The notes beneath the pieces are model-generated. The model saw only the letters and a list, made by a program, of their open reading frames with translations. It made no database searches and was not told where the DNA came from. Shown here piece by piece: positions 42,306 to 50,737 of a DNA stretch of 64,000 nt. The position numbers were made by a program, and so were the translations under genes. Position 1 is the stretch's first letter, and each line of letters opens with the position of its first letter. The stretch comes from CAYSYM01 sp964435115 (GTDB lineage: Bacteria > Chloroflexota > UBA6077 > CF-72). Location: contig CAYSYM010000009.1 of NCBI GenBank assembly GCA_964435115.1, positions 1 through 64,000 of the forward strand. Reading direction: 5' to 3'.

Positions 42306-43193
42306 TCAATCCCCCGTCGTGTGGTCGATCAGGCCGCGCTCCTTGGCAGCGTGCTCGCACCAGCGGTAGAGGAGGTGGGTCAGCAGCAGGAGTGCGGCCG
42401 TGGTGCCCAGCAGAGTGAGGACGACCTGCTGGGTGGGCATGGCGCCCAGCACGCCCCCGGCCGAGACGCCGGCCAGCGCCCGTCGCTCAACCTCCAGCCA
42501 GTACGTCAGCGGCAGGGCCAGACTCACTACCTGCATGAAGCCGGGCAGCACGTCCACGGGGAAGATCGTCCCGCTCAGGATGTACAGGCCCGCGGCGACC
42601 GACTCTCCCAGGCTCCAGGAGTGGCGCGCGACCACCAGCGAGATGGCGGCCACGCAGGTGCCGAGCGCGATGGTGCCTATCGCCCCCACCGCCAGCGCCA
42701 CCGCGGCGAGCGCGTAGTCGATCGTCGCCGGGTCCAGGCGCAGCCCCAGGAACGCGAGCCCCGCCGCCAGGGTGACCGCCACACCCACCCCGGCCGTCGC
42801 GAAACGCGCCATGCCCCGCCCCACCAGGTACACGTAGCCCGGCGTGGGCGAGAGGAAGACGTAGCGCAGCGTCTGCCACCGCTCCCGGTCCTGGATGAAC
42901 GCCTGGCCAATGGCCTCCACGGTCGCCGTCACGAACACGAACAGCACCTGGCCGAGGAAGACGAAGGCGAACCGGTCGCCGCCCGTGTCGCCGCCGCTCA
43001 CCACGAGGTACATCACCACCAGCAGCAGCGCCGCGCTCACCGGGCGGACGACCGTGTAAACCACGAAGAGGGAGGGCGAAGCCCAGTTCGACTCGGTTTG
43101 CCAGCCCAGCCACGCCGCCGCGCGGAACGAGGCGTGGGTGGTGGCCAGCGTGCCCTGCCCAGGTCTGTGCCCGCGCACCGTCGGGAGCGCCAC
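42306..43193 (-). CDS. ABC-2 type exporter permease (second subunit)
   Basis: 295 residues, six membrane segments, ABC2_membrane family. Typical segments are RPVSAALLLVVMYLVV, FVFLGQVLFVFVTATVEAIGQAFIQDRERWQTLRY and the conserved GLYILSGTIFPVDVLPGF loop, which has the NodJ/DrrB-like FP-x-LP element. It lies 6 bp after another permease gene, and the matching ATPase is divergent at 44194. The heterodimer would export a drug, lipid or polysaccharide. The substrate is unknown. Confidence 0.85.
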   Translation of the reverse strand: MALPTVRGHRPGQGTLATTHASFRAAAWLGWQTESNWASPSLFVVYTVVRPVSAALLLVVMYLVVSGGDTGGDRFAFVFLGQVLFVFVTATVEAIGQAFIQDRERWQTLRYVFLSPTPGYVYLVGRGMARFATAGVGVAVTLAAGLAFLGLRLDPATIDYALAAVALAVGAIGTIALGTCVAAISLVVARHSWSLGESVAAGLYILSGTIFPVDVLPGFMQVVSLALPLTYWLEVERRALAGVSAGGVLGAMPTQQVVLTLLGTTAALLLLTHLLYRWCEHAAKERGLIDHTTGD

Positions 43194-43199
43194 CGCCGC

Positions 43200-44024
43200 C
43201 TACCGCCCCCGGGTCGTCAGCCGCCCCTCGCGCTTGCCAAGCGCCTCCATGTAGTTGAGCGCGGCGCGGGCGAGGAGGAAGAACAGCACGAACAGCGCCA
43301 GCAGCACCGCCAGCTCCTGCTCCACCGGGAGCAGCCCACTGGAGCGGGCGGGGCCGAAGAGGAGCTGGCGCAGCGCGTCGAGTCCGAGTGTCAGCGGCAG
43401 GAGCGACGCCACCACTGCGAGGCCACTCCCCAGCGCGCGCACCGGGAAGTACAGGCCCGAGAGGAGGTAGATCGGCTCCTGGAGCAGCGCGTTGAAGTGC
43501 CAGGCCTCGCGCGTGAAGAACAGGTAGAGCGAGGCGAAGAGCATGCCCACGGCGTACAGGCCGGCCATCGAGGCCAGGAAGACCGCCAGCACCATCGGCC
43601 ACTGCGACAGGTCGTAGCTCACGCCGAAGGCGAGCGTCGACACGGCCACGATGACCGCCGCCTTGACGGTCGTCCCGAACAGACCGCCGATCGCCATGCC
43701 GAGGAGGACGGCTATGCGGGTCGTCGGCGCCATGAGGTAGAGCGCGAGGTTGCCGTCTTCCTTCTCCCAGAAGAGCTGCGCAGCCATGCTCCAGAGCACG
43801 TTCAGCCAGAAGGCGGCCGTGGCGCCGCCGAGCACGACGAACCCCAGGAACTCTGACGGAGCGTCGAGCGAGCGGTAGAAGTAGATGAACCCGGTCGTGG
43901 TGAGCAGCGGGATGAGGATGTCGAAGAACAGCCACCATCGGTCACGGAGCAGCAGCCCGACGACGCGCGGGTAGGAGCGGGCAATCACCGTGCGCAGGAA
44001 CAGCTCGACCGGGTGCGGGCGCAT
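43200..44024 (-). CDS. ABC-2 type exporter permease (first subunit)
   Basis: 274 residues from the ATG at 44024. Six membrane segments; the family signatures are LFWEKEDGNLALYLMAPTTR and EPIYLLSGLYFPVRALG. The start is preceded on the - strand by TACACT (44038-44033) with an 8-bp gap and no ribosome site. It pairs with the adjacent permease and the divergent ATPase. Confidence 0.87.
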   Translation of the reverse strand: MRPHPVELFLRTVIARSYPRVVGLLLRDRWWLFFDILIPLLTTTGFIYFYRSLDAPSEFLGFVVLGGATAAFWLNVLWSMAAQLFWEKEDGNLALYLMAPTTRIAVLLGMAIGGLFGTTVKAAVIVAVSTLAFGVSYDLSQWPMVLAVFLASMAGLYAVGMLFASLYLFFTREAWHFNALLQEPIYLLSGLYFPVRALGSGLAVVASLLPLTLGLDALRQLLFGPARSSGLLPVEQELAVLLALFVLFFLLARAALNYMEALGKREGRLTTRGR

Positions 44025-44177
44025 GGGCCGGCAGTGTAGCGCGACACGTCTCAGCCCACCCGCTTCGCTCTCACGTCGGGCTGCCGCCAGGTCCCGCTGG
44101 GGTGCGCGCCACATCACAGGCGCGCGAGCTCGCCACTGGCCGGATGCTCACTCCGCCCGGCACCGTGCGGCGACGCC

Positions 44178-44183
44178 TAGAAT
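44178..44183 (+). promoter_or_regulatory. -10 box of the exporter ATPase gene
   Basis: TAGAAT with a 10-bp gap to ATG 44194. It is divergent from the TACACT box of the permease operon, leaving about 140 bp between them in which a shared operator could sit. Confidence 0.45.
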
Positions 44184-44193
44184 CACCCGTCGC

Positions 44194-45210
44194 ATGCCTG
44201 TTCCCGCCATCAGCACGCGTGCGCTGCGGCGCGTCTTCCAGGACCGCGGCCGCCTGGTGCCGGCCCTGGAGAGTGTCGACCTAGCCGTCGCGCCGGGCGA
44301 GCTGTTCGGCCTGCTCGGCCCTAACGGGGCGGGCAAGACGACGCTGATCAAGATCCTCACCACGCTGCTGCTCCCCAGCTCTGGCGAGGTGCTGGTGGAC
44401 GGGATCGACGTCGTCAAGCACCCCAACGAGGTGCGCTGGCGGATCAACGCCGGGGCCGGCGGCGAGAGCTCGGGCTACGGCCTGCTGACGGTGCGCGAGA
44501 ACCTGTGGCTGTGGTCCCAGATGTACGGGGTCCCCTACGGCGTCGCGAACAGGCGGATCGACCACATGCTGCGGGTGGTAGGCCTGCAGGAGCAGGCGAA
44601 CGTGAAGGGGAGCCACCTGTCCACCGGCATGAAGCAGAAGATGAGCTTCGCGCGCGGGTTCCTCTCGGACCCGCGGGTGCTCTTCCTGGACGAGCCGACT
44701 GTCGGGCTCGACGTGAACGCGGCGCTGGACGTGCGCGCCTGGGTGCGCGCCTGGGTGCGTGGCGAAGCCGACCACCTGCCCCAGGCGGCACCCGGCCTAC
44801 GCACGGTCCTGCTCACCACGCACTACCTCCACGAGGCGGAGGAGCTGTGTGACCGGGTGGCTATCATCCACCGCGGCCGCATCCTGGCCTGCGACACCCC
44901 GGCCAACCTGAAGCGCCAGGTCCAGCAGGAATCGATCTTCACGCTGCAGGTGGACGGGCCGCGAGACGGCTGGGGCACGCTGGCGGCGCTACGCGGGGTG
45001 CGAACCGTGAGCGTGGCGCCCCACGACGGCGGGGTGGGTCTGCGCGTGGCGCTGGCAGACGACGCCACCATCGCCGACGTCATCGGCGCCATCGGCGCGC
45101 GCCACGCCCGCCTGCGCACGCTCTCCAAGGAGGAGCCCAGCCTGGAAGACGTGTTCGTCCAGCTCACCGGCGCGCGCCTGGACGAGGCCGACCAGGCCGC
45201 TGTGGCGTAG
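44194..45210 (+). CDS. ABC-2 exporter ATP-binding protein
   Basis: 338 residues from ATG 44194. Walker A GPNGAGKT (42-49), Walker B VLFLDEP (162-168), signature LSTGMKQK (142-149, a variant of LSGGQ), D-loop GLD and H-loop TTHYLHEAEE are present. The C-terminal 70 residues form the extra domain of DrrA/NatA-like exporters (TLAALRGVRTVSV, PSLEDVFVQLTG). It energises the divergent permease pair. Residues 183-202 include a near-repeat (RAWVRAWVRGE) and an insert before the H-loop. Confidence 0.93.
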   Translation: MPVPAISTRALRRVFQDRGRLVPALESVDLAVAPGELFGLLGPNGAGKTTLIKILTTLLLPSSGEVLVDGIDVVKHPNEVRWRINAGAGGESSGYGLLTVRENLWLWSQMYGVPYGVANRRIDHMLRVVGLQEQANVKGSHLSTGMKQKMSFARGFLSDPRVLFLDEPTVGLDVNAALDVRAWVRAWVRGEADHLPQAAPGLRTVLLTTHYLHEAEELCDRVAIIHRGRILACDTPANLKRQVQQESIFTLQVDGPRDGWGTLAALRGVRTVSVAPHDGGVGLRVALADDATIADVIGAIGARHARLRTLSKEEPSLEDVFVQLTGARLDEADQAAVA

Positions 45211-45230
45211 TCGTGCGGGCCGCCGCGCCC

Positions 45231-46544
45231 CTACCGGGTCAGCAGGTACAGCCCGCCGTTGACGTCGCCCACTAGGACGAGGTCGTCCATGAGGGTGGCG
45301 TTCCACACCTGCGGGTCGGCGGCCGGCACCCAGCTCGCCAGCTCGGCGGGCGCGCTCGCGTCCGAGACGTCCACCAGCCGGACGCCGCTCCCGTACCACG
45401 CGACGTAGGCGCGACTCGAGTCGCGGTCGTCCGCCAGCGCGTTGTGGACGCTGTACCACAGCTCCGGCCCGCCGTGCGTTCCGGCGGCGCTCTCGGGGGT
45501 CTCAAACGAGGCCACCTGGACGGGGGCCGTCGGGTCCCGCACGTCGACGAGCCGCAGCCGCCCCCAGGGTGGGGCGAACGTCTCGTCCGCCACCAGCGCC
45601 AGGCCGCCACCCCCTGCCACCGTCACCGAGTGGGTGTTGCCCTCGGCCGCGGCCGGCTCGGCGAACCGCCCCAGGAAGCGGGGCGCCGTGGGTTCGGAGA
45701 CGTCCAGCAGGATGACCCCCAGGTCCCAGTAGGAGAGGTAGGCCGTCCGCCCATCCGGGCTAAGCGACACCGAGTGGAGGAAGGCCTGCGGAACCGTCCC
45801 CCGGCAGGCCGGCTCGCACTGCCACCCGTACCCCACGGGCAGACCGGCATCCTTCCACGCCCCCCAGTTCGCCACCTCGACCGGGCGGGTGGGGTCGGTC
45901 AGGTCCACCACGCGCAGGTCGCCCCGTCCGTCGAACAGCTCCGAGTTGGAGACCGCCAGGTACGCGTAGGTCCGGCCCCCCTGCTGCCCGACCGCCAGCT
46001 CGTGGATGCCGCGCGGGCCGCTGCCAACCCCCAGGTAGCTCAGCTCGCCCGGCCGGGTGGGGTCTGAGACGTCCCACACCGCCAGCCCTCCCTCCGGCCC
46101 TTGCGAGGTGCAGCGCTGGATGCCGGCCAGGAGGACGTTGCCGCTGAACGCCACGCCGTTCGTCCGGAACACCGCCACGTACTCGGCCGTCGTGCCCGGG
46201 TAGCTCGCCACCACACCCACCGGCGCCGGCGCCGCCGGGTCGCGCACGTCGATCACGCGCACCCCGAGCGCTGGGCAGCGGGTCGCCGAGCCCCAGGAGC
46301 CCAGGTAGGCGAAGCCATCCAGCCCGGCAGCCATGGCATTGAGACCGGGCGTACCCGGGTCGTACTGGCCGAGCGGCTCCAGCGGCGCCGCCTGGGCCGG
46401 CGTGAGGGCGGTTGCCGCCAGCAGCAGCGCCAGGGCGACGCACGCCGGCCAACGGCCGGCACGACGCAGCCCGGCTGGAGCCCACGCGCCCGGCCTTCTC
46501 AGCAGGGCGCGCCGGACGCCCGGGAGCGGCGGGATTCGACGCAT
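45231..46544 (-). CDS. Secreted LVIVD-repeat (beta-propeller-like) protein
   Basis: 437 residues from the ATG at 46544. An Arg-rich N-terminus and a hydrophobic helix (ACVALALLLAATALTPAQA) form a signal peptide. The mature part has repeated LVIVD-type blades, for example VRVIDVRDPAAPAPVG, LAVWDVSDPTRPGELS, LRVVDLTDPTRPVEVA, VILLDVSEPTAPRFLG, LRLVDVRDPTAPVQVA and VRLVDVSDASAPAELA. Such proteins are extracellular propellers of unknown ligand. Two Cys pairs (residues near CP and CEPACRG) may form disulphides. The start codon lies within one arm of an 18-bp perfect palindrome. Confidence 0.85.
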   Translation of the reverse strand: MRRIPPLPGVRRALLRRPGAWAPAGLRRAGRWPACVALALLLAATALTPAQAAPLEPLGQYDPGTPGLNAMAAGLDGFAYLGSWGSATRCPALGVRVIDVRDPAAPAPVGVVASYPGTTAEYVAVFRTNGVAFSGNVLLAGIQRCTSQGPEGGLAVWDVSDPTRPGELSYLGVGSGPRGIHELAVGQQGGRTYAYLAVSNSELFDGRGDLRVVDLTDPTRPVEVANWGAWKDAGLPVGYGWQCEPACRGTVPQAFLHSVSLSPDGRTAYLSYWDLGVILLDVSEPTAPRFLGRFAEPAAAEGNTHSVTVAGGGGLALVADETFAPPWGRLRLVDVRDPTAPVQVASFETPESAAGTHGGPELWYSVHNALADDRDSSRAYVAWYGSGVRLVDVSDASAPAELASWVPAADPQVWNATLMDDLVLVGDVNGGLYLLTR

Positions 46545-46577
46545 GGCCAGCCGCCAGTATGGCGGCTGGCCATGCGT
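46539..46577 (-). promoter_or_regulatory. Perfect 18-bp inverted repeat over the LVIVD gene start
   Basis: Arms 46539-46556 and 46560-46577 around a 3-bp centre, with no mismatch. On the - strand the centre forms CATACT, a -10 box 11 bp before the ATG. The left arm contains the start codon itself. It could be a repressor operator, a hairpin hiding the start codon, or a terminator for the small zinc-protein gene just upstream. Confidence 0.6.
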
Positions 46578-46605
46578 TGGCGCCAGCAGCGCCCGCGTGA
46601 ACTCC

Positions 46606-46833
46606 TCAACGCGCGGGCTCGCCCGGGCGCAGGAAGTCCAGGTCGATCGGCTCCGGGTGGACTTTGCAGACCCCGCAGTGCAGCGCGTCCTCCACCGCCA
46701 GCCCGCGCAGCGCACCCGCGTGCTCCCACGCTTCGAAGAGGAAGGGGCGCGTCCGCACGTGGGCCTTGCACACCCCGCGTCCGCAGAAGCGACAGGTACC
46801 TTCCGCCGCCGCTCCACAGACCCAGCACCGCAC
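46606..46833 (-). CDS. Small cysteine-rich zinc-binding protein
   Basis: 75 residues from GTG 46833. Cysteines occur as CWVCGAAAEGTCRFCGRGVC near the N-terminus, and HCGVCKVHPEP further on, with H24 and other His nearby. Two zinc knuckles of treble-clef or B-box-like spacing are likely. No family is assigned with confidence. TACGCT lies 7 bp before the GTG on the - strand, so the mRNA may be leaderless. It is followed by the LVIVD gene after 61 bp, which include the palindrome. Confidence 0.7.
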   Translation of the reverse strand: MRCWVCGAAAEGTCRFCGRGVCKAHVRTRPFLFEAWEHAGALRGLAVEDALHCGVCKVHPEPIDLDFLRPGEPAR

Positions 46834-46907
46834 AGTCGATAGCGTACCCTGGGCGCCGGCTCGGCGGTCGCGCTATCGTACTCGGCGACCTGCAGGGAGG
46901 GTCCCGC

Positions 46908-48515
46908 ATGCTTCGCCGTTTCGCCGCGCTCCTGGGTGTGCTCGGCCTGCTAGCTGCCGCGTGCGCGCCGGCCGCCCCGCCGAGCGCCGCCTCGCCCGTC
47001 GCAACCCCGGTGCCAGCGCCGACGGCAGCACCGGCCAGGCCGGGCAGCGGCACGTTCGTCTGGGTCAGTCTCTTCGAGCCGAGCCGCCTGAACCCGATCG
47101 CGGCGCCCGATGTGGTGACCAAGCGGCTCATGGACCTGATCTTCGACGGCCTGGTGACGGTGAACGAGAAGATGGAGCTGGTCCCGGAGCTGGCGGAGAA
47201 GATCGACGTGAGCCCGGATGGGCTGACCTACACCTTCACGCTGAAGCCGAACGCCCGGTGGCACGACGGCCAGCCGGTCACCTCAGCCGACGCCAAGTTC
47301 ACGTTCGACACCATTCGCGACCCCAACACCAAGGGCACCATCTCCAAGCAGGACTACGCGGCCGTCGCGTCGATCGACACGCCTGATCCGCGTACCGTCG
47401 TCTTCACCCTCAAGAGCGTCGACGCCTCGTTCCTCTCCAAGCTGGCCATCGGGATCGCGCCGAAGCACCTGCTGGAAGGCCAGGACCTGGCGACCACGCC
47501 TTTCAACCGCCAGCCGGTCGGCTCCGGGCCGTTCACGGTACGCGAGTGGGCCTCCGGCCAGCAGCTCGTGCTGGAGGCCAACCCGGACTACGTGGGAACC
47601 AAGCCGGCGATCCAGCGGTTCGTCTACAAGCTGGTGAAGGACTCGAGCTCGGTCACGCTGGCCCTTATCAACGGCGAGGCCGACGCAGGCGGGCCTGTCC
47701 CCCCTGCCGACCTGCCGCAGGTCAGGAACCGCCGCGAGCTGCAGCTCGTCGAGACGGTGGACGCCAACACCTACATCGGGTTCCAGGTCGAGCGCAAGCC
47801 GTTCGACGACCGGCGCGTGCGCCAGGCGCTCACCTACGCGCTCGACAAGGACGCCATCGTCGCCCGCATCCTCGAGGGACAGGCGATCCGCGCGACCAGC
47901 GACATCCTGCCCAACTCGTGGGCCTACAACCCGGACGTGAACCGGTTCCCGCGCGACGTGGCGAAGGCGAAGAGCCTGCTCGACGCAGCCGGCTGGACGC
48001 CTGGCCCAGACGGGATCCGCGTCAAGGACGGGCAGCCGCTGCGGTTCCAGGTGCTCACCAATGCCGGCGACAAGACGCGCGAGGAGGTCCTGCTGTTCGC
48101 CCGCCAGCAGTGGCGCGAGGTCGGCGTGGAGATGGAGCCGCAGTTCCTGGAGCTGAACACGTTCATCAACGACCGGGTGCTGAAGGCGAACTTCGACGCC
48201 ATCTTCCTCGCCGCCTCGGTGTCAGTGGACCCGGACATGTCCCGGCGGCTCCACTCCCGCAGCATCACGCAGGGCAACAACTTCCTGCGTTACGTCAACC
48301 CACAGGTCGACTCGCTGCTCGAGCAGGGGCTGGCTACGACCGACCAGTCGCGGCGCAGGGCGATCTACGCGCAGATCCAGCAGATCGTCGCCGACGACGT
48401 CCCGATGATCCCCATCTACTACCCCAGGCCCCAGTACGCCTTCCGCGCCACTGTCAAGGGGGTGTCCGTGACGCCCGCCAGCCCCTTCTGGGCCGCCGAG
48501 AAGTGGCAGCCGTAG
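46908..48515 (+). CDS. Oligopeptide/dipeptide-type ABC substrate-binding lipoprotein
   Basis: 535 residues from ATG 46908, with GGGAGGG upstream. Lipobox LLAAAC (Cys near residue 20), then an Ala/Pro linker. The SBP_bac_5 fold is shown by the PSRLNPI...LIFDGLVTVNEKMELVPELAEK, SPDGLTYTFTLKPNARWHDG and VGSGPFTVREW motifs and DDRRVRQALTYALDKD in the second lobe. It delivers peptides, nickel chelates or similar ligands to the permeases encoded next. The substrate is not predictable. Confidence 0.93.
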   Translation: MLRRFAALLGVLGLLAAACAPAAPPSAASPVATPVPAPTAAPARPGSGTFVWVSLFEPSRLNPIAAPDVVTKRLMDLIFDGLVTVNEKMELVPELAEKIDVSPDGLTYTFTLKPNARWHDGQPVTSADAKFTFDTIRDPNTKGTISKQDYAAVASIDTPDPRTVVFTLKSVDASFLSKLAIGIAPKHLLEGQDLATTPFNRQPVGSGPFTVREWASGQQLVLEANPDYVGTKPAIQRFVYKLVKDSSSVTLALINGEADAGGPVPPADLPQVRNRRELQLVETVDANTYIGFQVERKPFDDRRVRQALTYALDKDAIVARILEGQAIRATSDILPNSWAYNPDVNRFPRDVAKAKSLLDAAGWTPGPDGIRVKDGQPLRFQVLTNAGDKTREEVLLFARQQWREVGVEMEPQFLELNTFINDRVLKANFDAIFLAASVSVDPDMSRRLHSRSITQGNNFLRYVNPQVDSLLEQGLATTDQSRRRAIYAQIQQIVADDVPMIPIYYPRPQYAFRATVKGVSVTPASPFWAAEKWQP

Positions 48516-48730
48516 GGAGCCAGCGGTCAGCCTTCGGCGACTGGCCACCCGAGATCTCCCATGGCAGACGGCAGACGGTAGATTTCACGCGGGTGCACCC
48601 GAAGAATGGTGAGCTGGTCGGCCCCGGTGGCCGCGGCCCCCGCTCGCCTGGCGCACCACACCCCTTGGCGACGCCCTTTCGGCTGGAGCCGGCTCGCTGG
48701 CTGCTGCCTTCTGACCCCTGACGACTCCTC
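48516..48730. repeat. Intergenic region with 7-bp repeats of a second type
   Basis: No gene is seen. At 48563-48583 there are three heptads (GGCAGAC, GGCAGAC, GGTAGAT). At 48704-48724 there are three in roughly opposite sense (CTGCCTT, CTGACCC, CTGACGA). The layout, short forward and reverse heptad arms, recalls the GGTATCG elements but with a different unit. It lies between the binding protein and first permease genes. Confidence 0.45.
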
Positions 48731-49696
48731 ATGGTCCGCTACATCGCCGCCCGACTGGCGCAGGCTCTCCCCCTCCTGCTGCTGCTCAGCGTGGTGGCGT
48801 TCGCGCTGCTGCGCCTCGCGCCCGGTGACCCGCTGGCCCTCCTGTACGGGACCGAGCTAACCGAGCAGGAGCGGGCCGCGGTGCGCGCGTACTGGGGGCT
48901 CGACCGGTCGCTCCCGGAGCAGTACCTCGCCTGGCTCGGCAACGCCCTGCGCGGCGACTTCGGCCGCAGCTTCTCCGACGGCCGGCCGGCGCTCCAGGTG
49001 ATCGTCGAACGGATTCCGCCAACTCTGCTGCTCTCCGGCACGGCGCTGCTGCTCTCGATCGGGCTGGGGATCGGCATCGGCATCCTCTCGGCCACCCGCC
49101 CGTTCAGCCGGCTCGACGTGGTCGCCACCTTCTCGGCCACCCTGCTCTACTCCACGCCGAGCTTCTGGCTGGCGCTGCTGCTGATCCTCGTCTTCGCCGT
49201 CTGGCTGGGCTGGCTGCCAGCCTCGGGCATGGAGGACGTGCGCGGGCCGCCCGGGCTCGGCGACCGGCTCTCCCACCTCATCCTCCCGGCGTTCGTCCTC
49301 TCCCTGCGCGAAGCCGCGAGCTTCCTTCGCTACACGCGGGCGAGTATGCTGGACACCCTCGCGCACGACTTCGTGCGCACGGCACGCGCGAAGGGGCTGG
49401 CCGAGACGGCCGTGCTCCTGCGCCACACGCTGCGAGCAGCCCTGGCGCCCATCATCACGCTCGTGGGGTTGTTCCTGCCCCGCGTCCTGGGCGGCGCCAT
49501 CGTCATCGAGTCGGTGTTCGCCTGGCCTGGGATGGGCCGCCTGGTGCTGGACGCGTCGTCGCAGCGTAACTACCCGGTCCTCCTGGGGGAGATCCTGATC
49601 GTCGGCGCCATGGTGGTGGTGGCGAACCTGCTCGCCGATGTCGCCTACGCCGTGGCCGATCCGCGGGTGCGCCATGCCTACCGCCACAGTCGCTGA
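48731..49696 (+). CDS. Peptide ABC transporter permease (DppB/OppB type)
   Basis: 321 residues with six membrane segments. N-terminal VRYIAARLAQALPLLLLLSVVAFALLR and GDPLALLYG are family marks. The EAA-type loop reads ASMLDTLAHDFVRTARAKGL, the contact site for the ATPases. The C-terminus has VLGGAIVIESVFAWPGMGRL. It follows the binding protein by 215 bp and overlaps the next permease by 23 bp. Confidence 0.93.
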   Translation: MVRYIAARLAQALPLLLLLSVVAFALLRLAPGDPLALLYGTELTEQERAAVRAYWGLDRSLPEQYLAWLGNALRGDFGRSFSDGRPALQVIVERIPPTLLLSGTALLLSIGLGIGIGILSATRPFSRLDVVATFSATLLYSTPSFWLALLLILVFAVWLGWLPASGMEDVRGPPGLGDRLSHLILPAFVLSLREAASFLRYTRASMLDTLAHDFVRTARAKGLAETAVLLRHTLRAALAPIITLVGLFLPRVLGGAIVIESVFAWPGMGRLVLDASSQRNYPVLLGEILIVGAMVVVANLLADVAYAVADPRVRHAYRHSR

Positions 49697-50579
49697 GGAC
49701 TTCAGGCCCGCATCGGTCGCCGCGCGGGAGCTGGCGCTGCCGGCCGTCTCGCGCTGGCGCCGCTCCGGGCGGGTGTTCCTGCGCCACCGGCTCGCCGTGG
49801 CCGGAGCGGTCGTGTGCGCCCTGGTAGTCTCCGCCGCACTGCTGGCCCCACGGCTCGCCCCGTATGACCCGGCCTACATCGACCTCCTGGAGAAGGCGCG
49901 CGCCCCCTCGCCGGCCCACCCGCTCGGCACGGACCGCCTGGGGCGCGACATCCTGAGCCGCCTCCTGTACGGCGCCCAGGTCTCGCTGGCCGTCGGCGGC
50001 AGCGCCATCACGCTCGCCGCCGTCCTCGGCCTGCTGGCAGGCGGGCTGGCCGGCTACTGGGCCGGATCCTGGGTCGACGTCGCCATCTCGCGCCTGATCG
50101 ACCTCCTCCTGGCGCTGCCGACGTTCTTCCTGCTGGTGGCGGTGCAATCCATCCTCACGCCCAGCGCCATCAACGTGATCGCCATCATCGCCGCCACCGC
50201 CTGGATGGCGCTCGCCCGCATCGTGCGGGGGCAGATCCTCTCGCTGCGCGAGCGCGAGTTCGTCGTCGCCGCGCGCGCCCTGGGCGCTTCGCCCCTCCGG
50301 GTGCTGGCGCACCACCTGCTCCCGAACCTCGCCCCCCAGGTGGTGGTCTTCGCCACCCTCGGCATGGCCGACGCCATCCTGGTCGAGGCCTCGCTCAGCT
50401 TCCTCGGCCTCGGCGTGCCTCCCTACCAGCCGAGCTGGGGGAACATGCTCATCGACGGGCAGATCGGCGTCCTCGCCGGCCAGTGGTGGATCGCGCTCTT
50501 CCCCGGTCTGGCGATCCTCACCACGGCCCTCGCCGTGAACCTGGCCGGCGACGGCATCCAGGACGCCCTGTTCCGGTAA
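49674..50579 (+). CDS. Peptide ABC transporter permease (DppC/OppC type)
   Basis: 301 residues from ATG 49674. A cytoplasmic N-terminus precedes the first helix (LAVAGAVVCALVVSAALLAP). The conserved PAHPLGTDRLGRDILSRLLYGAQVSL and the EAA loop (SLREREFVVAARALGASPLRVLAHHLLPN) identify it. The C-terminal AILTTALAVNLAGDGIQDAL is typical of DppC. The dppD/dppF ATPase genes expected next are absent; a subtilase gene follows instead. The ATPases must be encoded elsewhere. Confidence 0.93.
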   Translation: MPTATVAEDFRPASVAARELALPAVSRWRRSGRVFLRHRLAVAGAVVCALVVSAALLAPRLAPYDPAYIDLLEKARAPSPAHPLGTDRLGRDILSRLLYGAQVSLAVGGSAITLAAVLGLLAGGLAGYWAGSWVDVAISRLIDLLLALPTFFLLVAVQSILTPSAINVIAIIAATAWMALARIVRGQILSLREREFVVAARALGASPLRVLAHHLLPNLAPQVVVFATLGMADAILVEASLSFLGLGVPPYQPSWGNMLIDGQIGVLAGQWWIALFPGLAILTTALAVNLAGDGIQDALFR

Positions 50580-50737
50580 CACGGTGGCTCCACCGCCCCG
50601 GCGGCGGCCGCGCCAGGCTCCGCCGCGACCGGTTCGTAACGCGCACCGGCTTTCCCCCAGGTGGGGGAGCGGGTATAACTGCGCCCGCGCACCTTGCTCG
50701 GGGCATCACTGGGGGCAGGGCGCGCCCGGAGGACCGT

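Noticed and set aside
50654..50667. Hairpin CCCCC-AGGT-GGGGG as terminator of the permease operon
   Set aside because: Stem too short and no U-run; kept only as a curiosity upstream of the subtilase promoter.
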